From JBGVSA01 sp041807905 (GTDB taxonomy: Bacteria > Pseudomonadota > Gammaproteobacteria > Burkholderiales > Rhodocyclaceae): a stretch of DNA of 64,000 bases. A model generated the notes under the pieces. It did no database searches, had not been told where the DNA came from, and saw only the letters and a list, made by a program, of their open reading frames with translations. Where the stretch lies: positions 186,001-250,000 of the forward strand of contig NZ_JBGVSA010000004.1 of NCBI RefSeq assembly GCF_041807905.1, read 5' to 3'. Shown here piece after piece: positions 45,567 through 54,871 of the stretch; the stretch's first letter is position 1, and each line of letters opens with the position of its first letter. The translations under genes and the position numbers were made by a program.

Positions 45567-45964
45567 GCGCCGCATTCTCTCTTCCCTGCATTTCCTTCCC
45601 GCGTTTTTCCCGTCTGGCGGTTGCTACCGAGCGCTCTGTGTGCGTTTCGGTGCCTCGCCTGTTTTACTCCGGAGCCTCCTTTGGAGCGGCGAGTATATGT
45701 TCGGAAATATCCCGTGAACATGTAGGAATTATTCTTATGACACTTTGTGACCTTGTGCTGTTGTTCCTGCGCACATGAGACCCTGACGTCCCCCGTTCCG
45801 GCACTCGCAAGACGTCGCCCGGCGCACGCCTGACCAGACGCGGACACGGCGTGTGGTCTTCCGCGCCCACCGGCCGGCAGGCGCGAACAAGGCGACCTTC
45901 AAGATTTTTGTTTCATCGTGCTTGACTCGTGTGGGGCGATCGACCATAATGCTTGTCTTCCAGA
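45567..45964. other. Region between the two tRNA genes
   Basis: No convincing gene. The stretch 45690-45780 is much more AT-rich than its surroundings and contains the dyad ATGTTC-N13-GAACAT (45697-45721). It could be a small RNA locus or a trace of past integration next to tRNA-Thr, but no integrase, repeat of the tRNA end or other mobile remnant is visible. The fMet promoter lies at its right end. Confidence 0.4.
45922..45950 (+). promoter_or_regulatory. Promoter of the initiator tRNA gene
   Basis: TTGACT (45922-45927) and CATAAT (45945-45950) with the ideal 17-base spacer; start predicted near 45957, 8 bases before the mature tRNA. Confidence 0.8.
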
Positions 45965-46041
45965 CGCGGGGTGGAGCAGTCTGGCAGCTCGTCGGGCTCA
46001 TAACCCGAAGGTCACAGGTTCAAATCCTGTCCCCGCAACCA
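45965..46041 (+). tRNA. Initiator tRNA-fMet (anticodon CAU)
   Basis: A 77-base tRNA with encoded CCA. It has the initiator hallmarks: an unpaired C1-A72 end (CGCGGGG against CCCCGCA) and the GGG / CCC pairs in the anticodon stem around the loop CTCATAA. The T arm reads GGTTCAAATC. Confidence 0.97.
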
Positions 46042-46049
46042 GATACAGA

Positions 46050-46081
46050 AAAAGCCCAACCAATCCGGTTGGGCTTTTTTC
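46050..46081 (+). terminator. Terminator of the initiator tRNA gene
   Basis: Stem AAAGCCCAACC / GGTTGGGCTTT with loop AATCC and a run of six Ts, directly after the tRNA. Confidence 0.93.
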
Positions 46082-46173
46082 GTTTACGCCCGCCGCGCAT
46101 GCCTGCCCGGAGTTGATGCTAAGCTCCCAGCCGCTTTCCGACCGCAAATCAGACGACATGAGGTGACCGTTCC

Positions 46174-47316
46174 ATGAGGCTGGTTCCGTTCGTGACTGAT
46201 CTGGGCGATCTGACCGGACGCGTGGTGCAGGATCTGCGTGCCTGGCCTGTGCGCGGTTCCCGGCTCGTCGATGAGATGGAGTGCGTGCTCTCGGTGCTGC
46301 TGGCAATCGCTTTTGCCCATGCGCTCGAAGCCCGGCACGTGGGCTGGGCGGCGTTCAGCGGGTACATGGTCATGCGCTCGCACATCTGGCGCAGTTTCAA
46401 GCGCGGCTCCTTGCGCGTCATCGGCACAGCGGCGGGCGCCGCGGCGGCGTGGTATCTCGCCGCGCATGTGCTCGATTCCCTCTGGCAGACCGGCGTCGCC
46501 CTGCTGCTCGTCACCTTTGTGACGCTCTACTTCACCATGGTCAGCCCGCGCGGTTATGCGTGGCTCTTCACCGGGCTCACCTTTGGCATGGTGCTGATCG
46601 ACGGCATGCAGCATCCGGACGAAGCCGTGCAGGTTTTCGCCTGGGCGCGCTTCGTCGAGGTGACCGCCGGGACGGCCGCCTGCCTGATCGTGAGCGCCCT
46701 GTCGACGCTTACCGTGAGGCGCTACCTGCTCGGCGAACATGGTGTGAGCATGGCCTACGAGTGGTGGGTGGACCGCCTGCTGCCCTGGAACCAGGTTGCG
46801 TTCGTGCATGCCTGCCAGGGCGCGATTGCCATGGCGCTGATTCCGTTGGCATGGCTGTGGTCCGGGCTGGATTCGCTCAATCAGTCGAGCGTGACGATCA
46901 TGGTCGTCATGGCGATTCCGTTGGCCAGCGTGGCGGACAACCGCACCCGCACCAAGCTGATCCATCGGTTCGTCGGCTGCATGATGGGAGCGCTGTTCGC
47001 CACCGTCGTGCTGCTCATCGGACGCCAGTCGCCAACCTTCATCCTGTTCGCGACGGCAGTGGCGGTCGTCATCGGCCGCCACATTGAAAACGGCAAGCAC
47101 GGCATCGACTACGTCGGCACGCAATTCGTGCTGGCCTTCCTCGTGGTCAGCGTGCCGGACACCTATGAGGCGTTGCACCTGTCGGTCGGCTTCGAGCGCT
47201 TGGCAGGGGTGTTGCTCGGCATCCTGCTGCTTGAGCCCGTGCGCATGCTGCTGCCGGTCCGCCGTGTCTGCGCGGTCGATCCGGGCGGCCGCAAGGGCGA
47301 GGAAAGCAGCGAGTGA
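46174..47316 (+). CDS. FUSC-family inner-membrane protein
   Basis: A 380-residue integral membrane protein with about ten hydrophobic helices in two blocks (about 37-180 and 215-360). The pattern VDEMECVLSVLLAIAFAHALEARHVGWAAFSGYMVMRS and the second block LNQSSVTIMVVMAIPL with a conserved HRFVGCMMGALFA resemble the fusaric-acid-resistance FUSC-like family, here in a compact form without the long cytoplasmic domain of AaeB. It has AGGTGA before the ATG. There is no adaptor or outer-membrane gene beside it, so a role in aromatic-acid export is only a family-level guess. It converges on alkA with a 4-base gap. Confidence 0.8.
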   Translation: MRLVPFVTDLGDLTGRVVQDLRAWPVRGSRLVDEMECVLSVLLAIAFAHALEARHVGWAAFSGYMVMRSHIWRSFKRGSLRVIGTAAGAAAAWYLAAHVLDSLWQTGVALLLVTFVTLYFTMVSPRGYAWLFTGLTFGMVLIDGMQHPDEAVQVFAWARFVEVTAGTAACLIVSALSTLTVRRYLLGEHGVSMAYEWWVDRLLPWNQVAFVHACQGAIAMALIPLAWLWSGLDSLNQSSVTIMVVMAIPLASVADNRTRTKLIHRFVGCMMGALFATVVLLIGRQSPTFILFATAVAVVIGRHIENGKHGIDYVGTQFVLAFLVVSVPDTYEALHLSVGFERLAGVLLGILLLEPVRMLLPVRRVCAVDPGGRKGEESSE

Positions 47317-47320
47317 TGGT

Positions 47321-48223
47321 TCAATAGCTCGCCATCGACAGCGCGGCCCACAGGTGCGCCGCCGTCAGCGCCCGCCATGGCGCAAAAGGTTCCAGCCATT
47401 CTCGCGCCTGCGCTTCGCCGATGCGCTCGGGCTCGTCCAGCTGCCGTTGCAGGCTGTTGCGCACGGCTACGTCGCCATGCAGCGAGCCGTCCAGAAATCC
47501 AAATCCGCGCAGCAGCGCGTAGCTCACCGTCCAGGGGCCAATCCCGCGAATGCTGCGCAATGCGGTCGTGATTTCGTCGACAGGCAATGCAACCGCCCAT
47601 GCGTCGAGCGGCAGTTCGCCAGAGGCCACGAGCCGCGCCAGCGTCTGCAGGGTCTGTGTCTTGGCGTTCGAGAAGCCGGCGGCGCGCATGGCGTCCGCCG
47701 AAAGTGCGGCGATGCGCGCGGCATCCGGGTAGCACTTCAAGCCGCTCGAATGCGTAGCGCCGCAGGCTTCGATCAGGCGCCGCCGCAATGACACCGCTGC
47801 GCTCACGCTGATCTGCTGGCCGGTGATCGCCCACGTGAGCGCTTCGAACGGACCGGGCGTGAGCGGCACCCGCAGCCCGCGCTGGCGTCGGATCAGCCCG
47901 CCCAGCACGGGGTGGCGACCATGGCGCCGCTCGAAAGCCTCGATCGGTTGATTCAGTCCCAGCATGTGGCGGGCGAGCGATTCGAGACGGACGGCATCCG
48001 CCCCGCGCGTGCGGCCGTCGACCTCCAGCGTGGCACGTGCCGCGTCGGGCGCGAAGTGAATGCTCAATCGCGCCGGCAAGCCCGACCACAGCAGACCCTT
48101 TTCCAGGTGGTTATCGTCGACACGCTCGGCCACCGCCTGTGCGTCGCGCCGATGAAAGGCCAGGACGTCCTGCGGGCGATAGTGCCGGGGCAAGGGCAGC
48201 GCGACGGTGAGCGCGTCGCTCAT
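47321..48223 (-). CDS. alkA: DNA-3-methyladenine glycosylase II (AlkA)
   Basis: A 300-residue base-excision enzyme that removes alkylated purines and pyrimidines. The N-terminal AlkA_N domain (about 1-90) is followed by the HhH-GPD fold with PFEALTWAITGQQISVSAA, the hairpin SIRGIGPWTVSYALLRG and the catalytic Asp in GSLHGDVAVRN. It starts within the ada stop (ATGA overlap), so the two are an operon, the adaptive response to alkylation. In some bacteria the Ada N-terminus is fused to AlkA; here they remain separate. Confidence 0.93.
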   Translation of the reverse strand: MSDALTVALPLPRHYRPQDVLAFHRRDAQAVAERVDDNHLEKGLLWSGLPARLSIHFAPDAARATLEVDGRTRGADAVRLESLARHMLGLNQPIEAFERRHGRHPVLGGLIRRQRGLRVPLTPGPFEALTWAITGQQISVSAAVSLRRRLIEACGATHSSGLKCYPDAARIAALSADAMRAAGFSNAKTQTLQTLARLVASGELPLDAWAVALPVDEITTALRSIRGIGPWTVSYALLRGFGFLDGSLHGDVAVRNSLQRQLDEPERIGEAQAREWLEPFAPWRALTAAHLWAALSMASY

Positions 48224-49311
48224 GCCGCATCGCGGCGCCGTGAGGCGCCAGCTTCTCGTTCGAGTAACGCGCGCTTGCGCGCCACGCCCCAGCGGTATCC
48301 GGCCAGCGAACCGTCGAGGCGAATCACGCGATGGCAGGGGATGGCCACGGCCAGCGTGTTGGCGGCGCATGCGGCGGCGACAGCGCGGATGGCCCGTGGC
48401 GCACCAATGCGCTGTGCCAGTTCGGTGTAGGTCACGGTGGTGCCCGGCGGCACACGCTGCAAGGCCGCCCACACCCGTTGCTGGAAGGCCGTGCCGCGCA
48501 GATCCAGCGGCAGCTCGAAGGGCGCGTCGGCGACGTCGATGAAGCCGATCACCCGAGCCATCCAGTCCTCGAACGCGGCGTCGCCGCCGATGAGTTCCGC
48601 GCGTGGGAAGGCATCCTGCAAAGCGCGCGCGAGCGCGTCCGGATCGTCGCCCAGCAGGATGGCGCAGACGCCGGTCTCGCTGGCGGCCACCAGGATCGCT
48701 CCAAGAGAACACTGACCGATGCCGAAACGGATGCGCTGGTCGCGTCCGCCCTGGCGGTAGTGTTTCGGCGACATGCCCAGCACCTGCGCCGATTCTTCAT
48801 AGAGGCGCCCGCTCGAACCGTATCCGGCTTCGTAGAGCGCCGTGGTGACACTCGACGACGACGGCAATCTGCCCCGCAGCCGTTGTGCACGCTTGGCCCG
48901 CGCGAATTCACGCGGGGTGAGGCCGACGATCGATTTGAAGACGCGCTGCAGGTGATAGGCGCTCAGGCCCGCCTTTGCCGAGAGTTGGGCCAGCGAGGGC
49001 GGTGTGTCGGCGGCTTCGATGTAACGGCACAGTTCGGCCATCAGCTCGGCGTGCCCGGTGGCCGATCCTGCGCGCGGGCGGCAACGTTTGCATGGACGGA
49101 AGCCCGCCGCCTCGGCCTCGTCGGCCGTGGCAAAGAAGCGCACGTTCTCCCGGCGGGGCGTGCGCGCCCCGCACGACGGCCGGCAATACACGCCGGTGGT
49201 ACGCACGGCGTAGAAGAACAACCCGTCGGCACGCGCATTGCGGGCTTCTACATCTGCCCAGTGCGCATCGTCGTCCGGGCCGTGGGATGAAGGGGTCTGG
49301 TGTCGTGACAT
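48220..49311 (-). CDS. ada: Ada: methylphosphotriester/O6-methylguanine methyltransferase and activator
   Basis: A 363-residue full-length Ada. The N-terminal zinc site uses Cys43 and Cys47 (VYCRPSC) with Cys74 and Cys77 (CKRC); the first is the expected methylphosphotriester acceptor. An AraC-type helix-turn-helix follows (about 95-185, SLAQLSAKAGLSAYHLQRVFKSIVGLTPREFARAKR). The C-terminal domain has the suicide motif PCHRV with acceptor Cys326. So both repair and transcription activation functions are predicted. The start at 49311 is chosen because Ada begins shortly before the first cysteine pair; longer frames upstream have no similarity. alkA is coupled downstream. Confidence 0.95.
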   Translation of the reverse strand: MSRHQTPSSHGPDDDAHWADVEARNARADGLFFYAVRTTGVYCRPSCGARTPRRENVRFFATADEAEAAGFRPCKRCRPRAGSATGHAELMAELCRYIEAADTPPSLAQLSAKAGLSAYHLQRVFKSIVGLTPREFARAKRAQRLRGRLPSSSSVTTALYEAGYGSSGRLYEESAQVLGMSPKHYRQGGRDQRIRFGIGQCSLGAILVAASETGVCAILLGDDPDALARALQDAFPRAELIGGDAAFEDWMARVIGFIDVADAPFELPLDLRGTAFQQRVWAALQRVPPGTTVTYTELAQRIGAPRAIRAVAAACAANTLAVAIPCHRVIRLDGSLAGYRWGVARKRALLEREAGASRRRDAA

Positions 49312-49575
49312 GGCGAAGTCGTCCGGTGGAGATGGCGCCTCGACAGTAGCGCCTGCGGCGATCCGGAAAACTCCGCGCCTTGCGGTTGAATCCGGCAACC
49401 ATGCAGACCATGGTACCCGAGCTTGCCGGCGCCGGGCGCCCGCTGCCGCCGTTGTCCAGCCGGCCCGGCTCGCGGTAGAGTCTCGCCCTCGACAGGACGG
49501 GCCTGTCCGGCATCCGTCTGGCATCGCGAATCATTCAGAAACCCGCCGAGCATCGTGCCGGCGGGGGAGACAGGA

Positions 49576-51492
49576 ATGCTCCAGCACAATCCGCTGGTCG
49601 ATGACCGGATCTACCGCATGCTCGTCGAGCAGACGCGCGACTATGCGTTGTTCCTGCTCGACCCGCAGGGAAACATTGCGACCTGGAACCTCGGTGCGCA
49701 AACGATCAAGGGCTATTACGCCGACGAAATCATCGGCCAGCATTTTTCGGTGTTCTACACGCCGGACGCGGTTGCCCGCGGCTGGCCCGATCGCGAACTC
49801 GCCAACGCCGCCGCCGAGGGCCGGTTCGAAGACGAAGGCTGGCGCGTACGCAAGGACGGTTCGCGCTTCTGGGCCAACGTGGTCATTACCGCGCTGCGCG
49901 ATGACGAGGGCCGCCTGGTCGCTTTCGCCAAGATCACCCGCGATATCACCGAACGACGGCAGCACGAAGAAACCCTGCGTCAGAGCGAGGAACGCTTCCG
50001 GCTGCTCATCGAAGGCGTGGTCGACTACGCCATCTACATGCTCAGTCCGGAAGGTGTGGTCACCAGTTGGAATGCGGGCGCCGAGCGGATCAAGGGCTAT
50101 CGGGCCGACGAGATCATCGGCCGCCATTTTTCGCGCTTCTACAGCGCGGAGGACATCGCCGGCGACAAGCCCTGGAACGAACTCTCCGTCGCTCGCCGCA
50201 CCGGCCGCGCCGAAGGCGAAGGCTGGCGCATCAAGAAAAACGGTGAACGCTTCTGGTCGCGTTTCGTGGTGACCGCGCTGCGCGATGGCGCCGGGCGCCT
50301 GCGCGGCTTCGCCAAGGTCACGCAGGATCTGACCGAGCGCCGCCATATGCAGGAACTCGAAATCGCTGCGCAGAACGTGCGCGAGTTCATCGCCACGCTG
50401 GCACACGAGCTGCGCAATCCGCTCGCGCCCATCCGCTCGGCCGTGCAGGTGCTGTCCATGCAGGCACCGGAGGGCGAGCGCGCCACCCAGTTGCTGCACA
50501 TGATCGATCGCCAGAGCGCGCATCTCGTGCGCATCGTCGACGACCTGATCGATGTGTCGCGCATTGCGCGCGGCGTGATGTCGGTCGCCGCGGACCCCGT
50601 GGACCTGGTGCACGTGGCCCATCTGTCGATCGAAGCGGCCATGCCGCTCATCGAAGCCAATCGCCACACGCTCTCCGTGTTCGGCGACGAGGCCGGGCCG
50701 GTGATCGTGCAGGGCGACGCAGCGCGTCTGGCGCAACTGGTGACCAACCTGCTCAACAATGCCGCGCGTTACACGCCGGCCGGCGGCGACATCCGCCTGA
50801 GCCTGCACGTGGGCGGGGACGCCGCCGAACTGTCGGTGTCCGACAACGGCCGGGGCATCCGCCGCGACATGCTCGACGCCATTTTCCACATGTTCGTGCA
50901 GGGGCCGACGCCGACAACGCGCGCGGCTCATGGGCTCGGCGTCGGCCTGGCGCTGGCGCGGCGCATCGCCGAACTGCATGGCGGCTCGCTGCAGGCCTAT
51001 AGTGAAGGCGAAAACCTCGGCGCGACCTTCACACTGCGGCTGCCGCTGGCCGGCACGCATCCGCGGGTCGTCGCCGCGCAGCGTGAACGGGCCGTGCCCA
51101 CGCGGGCCTGCCGCATTCTCGTCGTTGACGACAACGTCGATGCCGCGCGTGGACTGGAGGCGCAATTGCGCCTGCTCGGCCATGATGTGCGCGTTGCCAC
51201 CAATGGGCGCGACGCACAGGCGATCGCCGAGGACTTCATGCCGAACCTCGCCCTGGTGGACATTGAAATGCCCGATCTCAAAGGCGACGAACTCGCTCAA
51301 CGTCTGCGCGCAGTGTGCGGAGAGGGGCTGCGTGTCGCGGCGGTGACGGGCTCGACGCGCGATGTCCAGGCTTCGGCCGCAGCACGCGGCGACGGTATCG
51401 ACGTCCGCCTCATCAAGCCGGTCGACCTCGAAGCGTTGCATGCCACCATCACCGCGATGCTCAGCATGGCGGATGCGCCTTCAGGCCAATAG
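49576..51492 (+). CDS. PAS-PAS hybrid histidine kinase with C-terminal receiver
   Basis: A 638-residue soluble kinase. Two PAS domains (about 12-128 and 140-256) are so similar that they look like a tandem duplication: WNLGAQTIKGYYADEIIGQHF against WNAGAERIKGYRADEIIGRHF. Then HisKA with His277 in FIATLAHELRNPLAP, HATPase with NLLNNAARYTP and SDNGRG, and a C-terminal receiver with phosphoacceptor Asp562 in ALVDIEMPD. There is no membrane segment or separate regulator gene nearby, so the phosphate probably passes to a distant Hpt or regulator. The start at 49576 follows GGGGAGA. The 264-base gap shared with ada holds both promoters; a -10-like TAGAGT is at about 49476. Confidence 0.93.
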   Translation: MLQHNPLVDDRIYRMLVEQTRDYALFLLDPQGNIATWNLGAQTIKGYYADEIIGQHFSVFYTPDAVARGWPDRELANAAAEGRFEDEGWRVRKDGSRFWANVVITALRDDEGRLVAFAKITRDITERRQHEETLRQSEERFRLLIEGVVDYAIYMLSPEGVVTSWNAGAERIKGYRADEIIGRHFSRFYSAEDIAGDKPWNELSVARRTGRAEGEGWRIKKNGERFWSRFVVTALRDGAGRLRGFAKVTQDLTERRHMQELEIAAQNVREFIATLAHELRNPLAPIRSAVQVLSMQAPEGERATQLLHMIDRQSAHLVRIVDDLIDVSRIARGVMSVAADPVDLVHVAHLSIEAAMPLIEANRHTLSVFGDEAGPVIVQGDAARLAQLVTNLLNNAARYTPAGGDIRLSLHVGGDAAELSVSDNGRGIRRDMLDAIFHMFVQGPTPTTRAAHGLGVGLALARRIAELHGGSLQAYSEGENLGATFTLRLPLAGTHPRVVAAQRERAVPTRACRILVVDDNVDAARGLEAQLRLLGHDVRVATNGRDAQAIAEDFMPNLALVDIEMPDLKGDELAQRLRAVCGEGLRVAAVTGSTRDVQASAAARGDGIDVRLIKPVDLEALHATITAMLSMADAPSGQ

Positions 51493-51550
51493 CGCAATAG
51501 AGCGCCAGCATACGGCTCTGCGTTGTCGCACCTACCTTCGGAGAGACCCC

Positions 51551-52849
51551 ATGCGCACAATTTTCGTCGTCGGCACGCTCGCGCTGCTCGCCGCCTGCGG
51601 CGAGGTGGCGACCCTGCCGTCGTCGGCGGGCTTCGGCCCGACGCCGCAACTGCCGCCACCGCATCCCACCCTGTTCCCCACCGTCAACATTGCCAAGCCC
51701 GTCGGCTGGCCCGGCGGTGGCGCGCCGACGCCGGCAGCCGGTCTGGCTGTCGCTCCTTTCGCCGACAAGCTCGATCACCCCCGCTGGCTGTACGTGCTGC
51801 CCAACGGCGACGTGCTGGTCGCCGAGACCAATTCGCCGCCACGCGAGTCCCGCGGCGTGCGCGCCTGGTTCATGCGTGTCTTCATGGGGCGGGCAGGCGC
51901 CGGCGTGCCGAGCGCCGACCGGATCACGCTCCTGCGCGATGCCGACGGCGATGGCGTGGCCGAGATGCGGACGGTATTCATCAGCGGCCTGAAGTCGCCC
52001 TTCGGCATGGCGCTCGTCGGCAACGATCTGTACGTGGCCAATACCGATGGCATCGTGCGCTTTGCGTACCGCACAGGCGACACGCATCTGGAAGGCCCCG
52101 GCACGCTGCTGACCGATCTGCCCGCCGCGCCGATCAATCACCACTGGACCAAGAACATCATCGCCAGTCGCGACGGCACCCGGCTGTTCGCCACGGTTGG
52201 ATCGAACAGCAACGTCGGCGAGAACGGCATCGACAAGGAAGCGGGGCGCGCCGCCATCTGGGAAGTGGACCGCGCTACCGGCAACAAGCGATTGTTCGCA
52301 ACCGGTCTGCGCAATCCCAACGGCATGGACTGGGAGCCGCGCACCGGCGTGCTGTGGACGGCCGTCAACGAGCGCGACGAAATCGGCAGCGACCTCGTGC
52401 CTGACTACATGACCGCCGTCATCGACGGAGCCTTCTATGGCTGGCCTTACAGCTACTACGGGCAGCACGTGGATGAACGCGTCCAGCCCCCGCGCCCCGA
52501 CCTCGTCGCACGCGCGCGCGTGCCGGACTACGCGCTGGGTGCCCACACGGCTTCGCTGGGGTTGGTGTTCTCGCGTGGCAATCTGCTGCCGCCGCAGTTC
52601 GGTAACGGTGTCTTCATCGGCCAGCACGGCTCATGGAACCGCAAGCCCTTCAGCGGCTACGCGGTGATCTTCGTGCCCTTTGCCGACGGTAAACCGGCAG
52701 GCCCGCCCAAGGATGTGCTCACCGGTTTCATCACCGACGCCGGCGAAGCGCGCGGCCGGCCGGTGGGCGTTGTCTTTGACCGTGTCGGCGCGCTGCTGGT
52801 GGCGGACGACGTCGGCAATGTCATCTGGCGCGTCACGCCTGCGCGCTGA
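51551..52849 (+). CDS. Sorbosone-dehydrogenase-like beta-propeller lipoprotein
   Basis: A 432-residue exported protein with lipobox LLAAC (Cys16) and a six-bladed beta-propeller of the PQQ-dependent glucose/sorbosone dehydrogenase superfamily. Propeller motifs include HPRWLYVLPNGDVLVAET, SPFGMALVGNDLYVANTDGIVRF, ATGLRNPNGMDWEPRTGVLWTAVNERDEIG and FIGQHGSWNRKP. Members of this group oxidise sugars or sorbosone with PQQ in the periplasm, but many are uncharacterised, so the substrate is open. GGAGAG precedes the ATG. It starts 58 bases after the hybrid kinase gene. Confidence 0.87.
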   Translation: MRTIFVVGTLALLAACGEVATLPSSAGFGPTPQLPPPHPTLFPTVNIAKPVGWPGGGAPTPAAGLAVAPFADKLDHPRWLYVLPNGDVLVAETNSPPRESRGVRAWFMRVFMGRAGAGVPSADRITLLRDADGDGVAEMRTVFISGLKSPFGMALVGNDLYVANTDGIVRFAYRTGDTHLEGPGTLLTDLPAAPINHHWTKNIIASRDGTRLFATVGSNSNVGENGIDKEAGRAAIWEVDRATGNKRLFATGLRNPNGMDWEPRTGVLWTAVNERDEIGSDLVPDYMTAVIDGAFYGWPYSYYGQHVDERVQPPRPDLVARARVPDYALGAHTASLGLVFSRGNLLPPQFGNGVFIGQHGSWNRKPFSGYAVIFVPFADGKPAGPPKDVLTGFITDAGEARGRPVGVVFDRVGALLVADDVGNVIWRVTPAR

Positions 52850-52856
52850 GCAAGCC

Positions 52857-53840
52857 TCAGCTTCCGATCGCTTCGCGTCCGTGCGGCGCGTCGAGGTCCA
52901 GCACGGGGCCGACGGGTACGATGCGGGTCGGATTGATGGTGGGGTGGCTCATGTAGTAATGGCCCTTGATGTGCGCCATGTTCACCGTCTCGCGCACGCC
53001 CGGCCACTGGTAAAGCTCGCGCAGGTAGCCCGATAGCGCGGGGTAGTCGGCGATGCGCCGCAGATTGCATTTGAAGTGGCCGACGTACACCGGATCGAAG
53101 CGCAGCAGCGTGGTGAATAGTCGCCAGTCGGCCTCGGTGATGGTGGCCCCGCACAGGTAACGCTTGTCGCGCAATTCCATCTCCAGCCAGTCGAGCGTTT
53201 CGAACACGCCGGCAAAAGCCTCTTCGTACGCCGCCTGTCGTGTCGCGAAGCCGGCGCGGTACACGCCGTTGTTGAGCTGGTCGTAGATGCGTGCGTTGAG
53301 TGCGTCGATGCGTTCGGCCAGCGCCGGCGGATAGTAATCGCCGGGCAGGGCGCCGACTTCATCGAAGGCGCTGTTGAACATGCGGATGATGTCCGCCGAT
53401 TCGTTGCTCACGATCGTTCGGCGCTGCTTGTCCCACAGCACCGGCACCGTGACGCGGCCGGTGTAGTCGGGCGCCACCTGCGTGTAGATCTGGTGCAGGC
53501 GCGAGGCGCTATTGACGATGTCCGGGATTACGCCGTCATCGGCGTCGAAGGTCCAGCCCTCGCTGCCCATCAGCCAGTGCGTGACGGATAGCGAGATGTG
53601 CGGCTCTAGGCCTTTCAGCGCGCGCAGGATCGCCGTGCGATGCGCCCACGGACAGGCGCGCGAAATATACAGATGGTAGCGGCCCGATTCGGCCGCGAAG
53701 CCGCCTTCTCCGGTGGGACCGGGGGCGCCGTCGCGCGTGACCCAGTTGCGGAACGCGCTGAGCTGGCGCACGAACTTGCCGCCGGTGCTTTCCGTGTCGT
53801 ACCACTTGTCCACCCATTTGCCGTCTACCAGCAGACCCAT
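52857..53840 (-). CDS. Glutathionyl-hydroquinone reductase (Xi-class GST, YqjG/PcpF-like)
   Basis: A 327-residue enzyme that reduces glutathionyl-hydroquinones with glutathione. It has the Xi-class layout: an N-terminal extension, thioredoxin-fold domain with catalytic Cys63 in RACPWAHR, the SNES glutathione site (VSNESADIIRM) and the helical C-terminal domain with DWRLFTTLLRFDPVYVGHFKCN. GGAGG precedes the ATG. It ends 7 bases from the convergent propeller gene. It is probably part of quinone or aromatic-compound detoxification; no catabolic cluster is adjacent. Confidence 0.94.
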   Translation of the reverse strand: MGLLVDGKWVDKWYDTESTGGKFVRQLSAFRNWVTRDGAPGPTGEGGFAAESGRYHLYISRACPWAHRTAILRALKGLEPHISLSVTHWLMGSEGWTFDADDGVIPDIVNSASRLHQIYTQVAPDYTGRVTVPVLWDKQRRTIVSNESADIIRMFNSAFDEVGALPGDYYPPALAERIDALNARIYDQLNNGVYRAGFATRQAAYEEAFAGVFETLDWLEMELRDKRYLCGATITEADWRLFTTLLRFDPVYVGHFKCNLRRIADYPALSGYLRELYQWPGVRETVNMAHIKGHYYMSHPTINPTRIVPVGPVLDLDAPHGREAIGS

Positions 53841-53924
53841 CGCAGCCTCCGCGCCAGCGTGTTTGACTGGCGGGAGGATGCGTCACTTTGCCCTTGGCGG
53901 CAATCGCCCGGCCGGGTCGGGTGA

Positions 53925-54524
53925 TCAGGCTGCCGCGCGTGCAGCGGGTTGCCGTACGCCGTGGTCGTCGCCACCGCGCCACTTGATGTTGCAGCCGATC
54001 GACTGCTTCTGCTGCGCCGGCGCCGGTCGCCCGGCGAGCAGCGCATCGACCGCGTTGCGCAGATCGGCGCCTGTCGGCGCAATGCCGTTCTTCGGACGCG
54101 CGTCGTCGAATTGGCCGTGGTAGTACAGGCGATGCTGCGCGTCGAGCAGGAACAGGTCCGGCGTGCACGCGGCGTCGAAGGACTCCGCGACCGTCTGGTC
54201 TTCGTCGCGCAGGTACGGGAAGGCGTAGTTCAGCTCACGTGCCACGCGGGCCGTTTCCTGAGCGGATTCGCCGTCTTTGACTTCCGGGGCATTGGCATTG
54301 ATCGCGATGACCTGCACGCCGCGCGCGGCATAGTCGCGCGCAAACTGGTTGAAGGCTTCGTCGATCAGTTTGACCGACGGGCATACGTTCGAGATGAACG
54401 CCACCAGCACCGGCTGCCCAGCGTAGTCGGCCAGGCCAACCTCGCGGCCGGTCAGCGGTTCGGGCAGGCGGAAGGCCGGTGCTTGCCAGCCGAGGGTGAT
54501 GTCGTTCGATAGTGTCTGGGGCAT
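53925..54524 (-). CDS. Thioredoxin-fold protein of the AhpC/TSA-related group
   Basis: A 199-residue cytoplasmic protein with a peroxiredoxin-like thioredoxin fold: PVLVAFISNVCPSVKLIDEAFNQFARDYAARGVQVIAINAN, then CTPDLFLLDAQHRLYYHGQFDD. The redox site is a single cysteine in NVCPSVK (CxxS rather than CxxC) with a second cysteine near CTPD, as in the many uncharacterised thioredoxin-family proteins with a C-P-x-V/K site. The start at 54524 has AGAGGAA upstream; the frame extends further but without similarity. It is 84 bases upstream of the GST gene on the same strand. Antioxidant function is inferred only. Confidence 0.82.
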   Translation of the reverse strand: MPQTLSNDITLGWQAPAFRLPEPLTGREVGLADYAGQPVLVAFISNVCPSVKLIDEAFNQFARDYAARGVQVIAINANAPEVKDGESAQETARVARELNYAFPYLRDEDQTVAESFDAACTPDLFLLDAQHRLYYHGQFDDARPKNGIAPTGADLRNAVDALLAGRPAPAQQKQSIGCNIKWRGGDDHGVRQPAARAAA

Positions 54525-54871
54525 GAGTATTCCTCTCTGTTCTGGGTGAGTCCGGGTGCGAACCGGAACCCGTCCTTCAAGGCAGCTTCCATGCCAACGC
54601 GGGCGCCGCCCGGTCATTGACGTTGCATGGCTTGCAGCGGCGCGATCCGGGTGATCGGCACACCTTGTCGGCAGCATGGCTGGATTGCTGCCTTATCCAC
54701 ACGGTATGGCCGCATCTGCGCAGAATTCAACACGGCGCGCCACCAGCATCGCCGCTTGCTCAGGTCGCGGACGGCCACGACACGTTGTCCGCGCGGGCGG
54801 GCGTGAATCGGCACGCCCTTTGCAATGGCCGCACGATCTTCGTCCTCCGCTTCGAGCGGCCTCCGCCTCCG
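54525..54871. other. Region between the thioredoxin-fold and MFS genes
   Basis: A 347-base divergent gap. The MFS reading frame is open from 54617 but its first 85 codons have no family similarity, so it is treated as non-coding promoter region. No terminator or clear -35/-10 pair was recognised. Confidence 0.4.

Noticed and set aside
54617..54871. N-terminal 85-residue extension of the MFS transporter
   Set aside because: The extension is Arg/His/Pro-rich without MFS character, and the first helix starts normally after ATG 54872.
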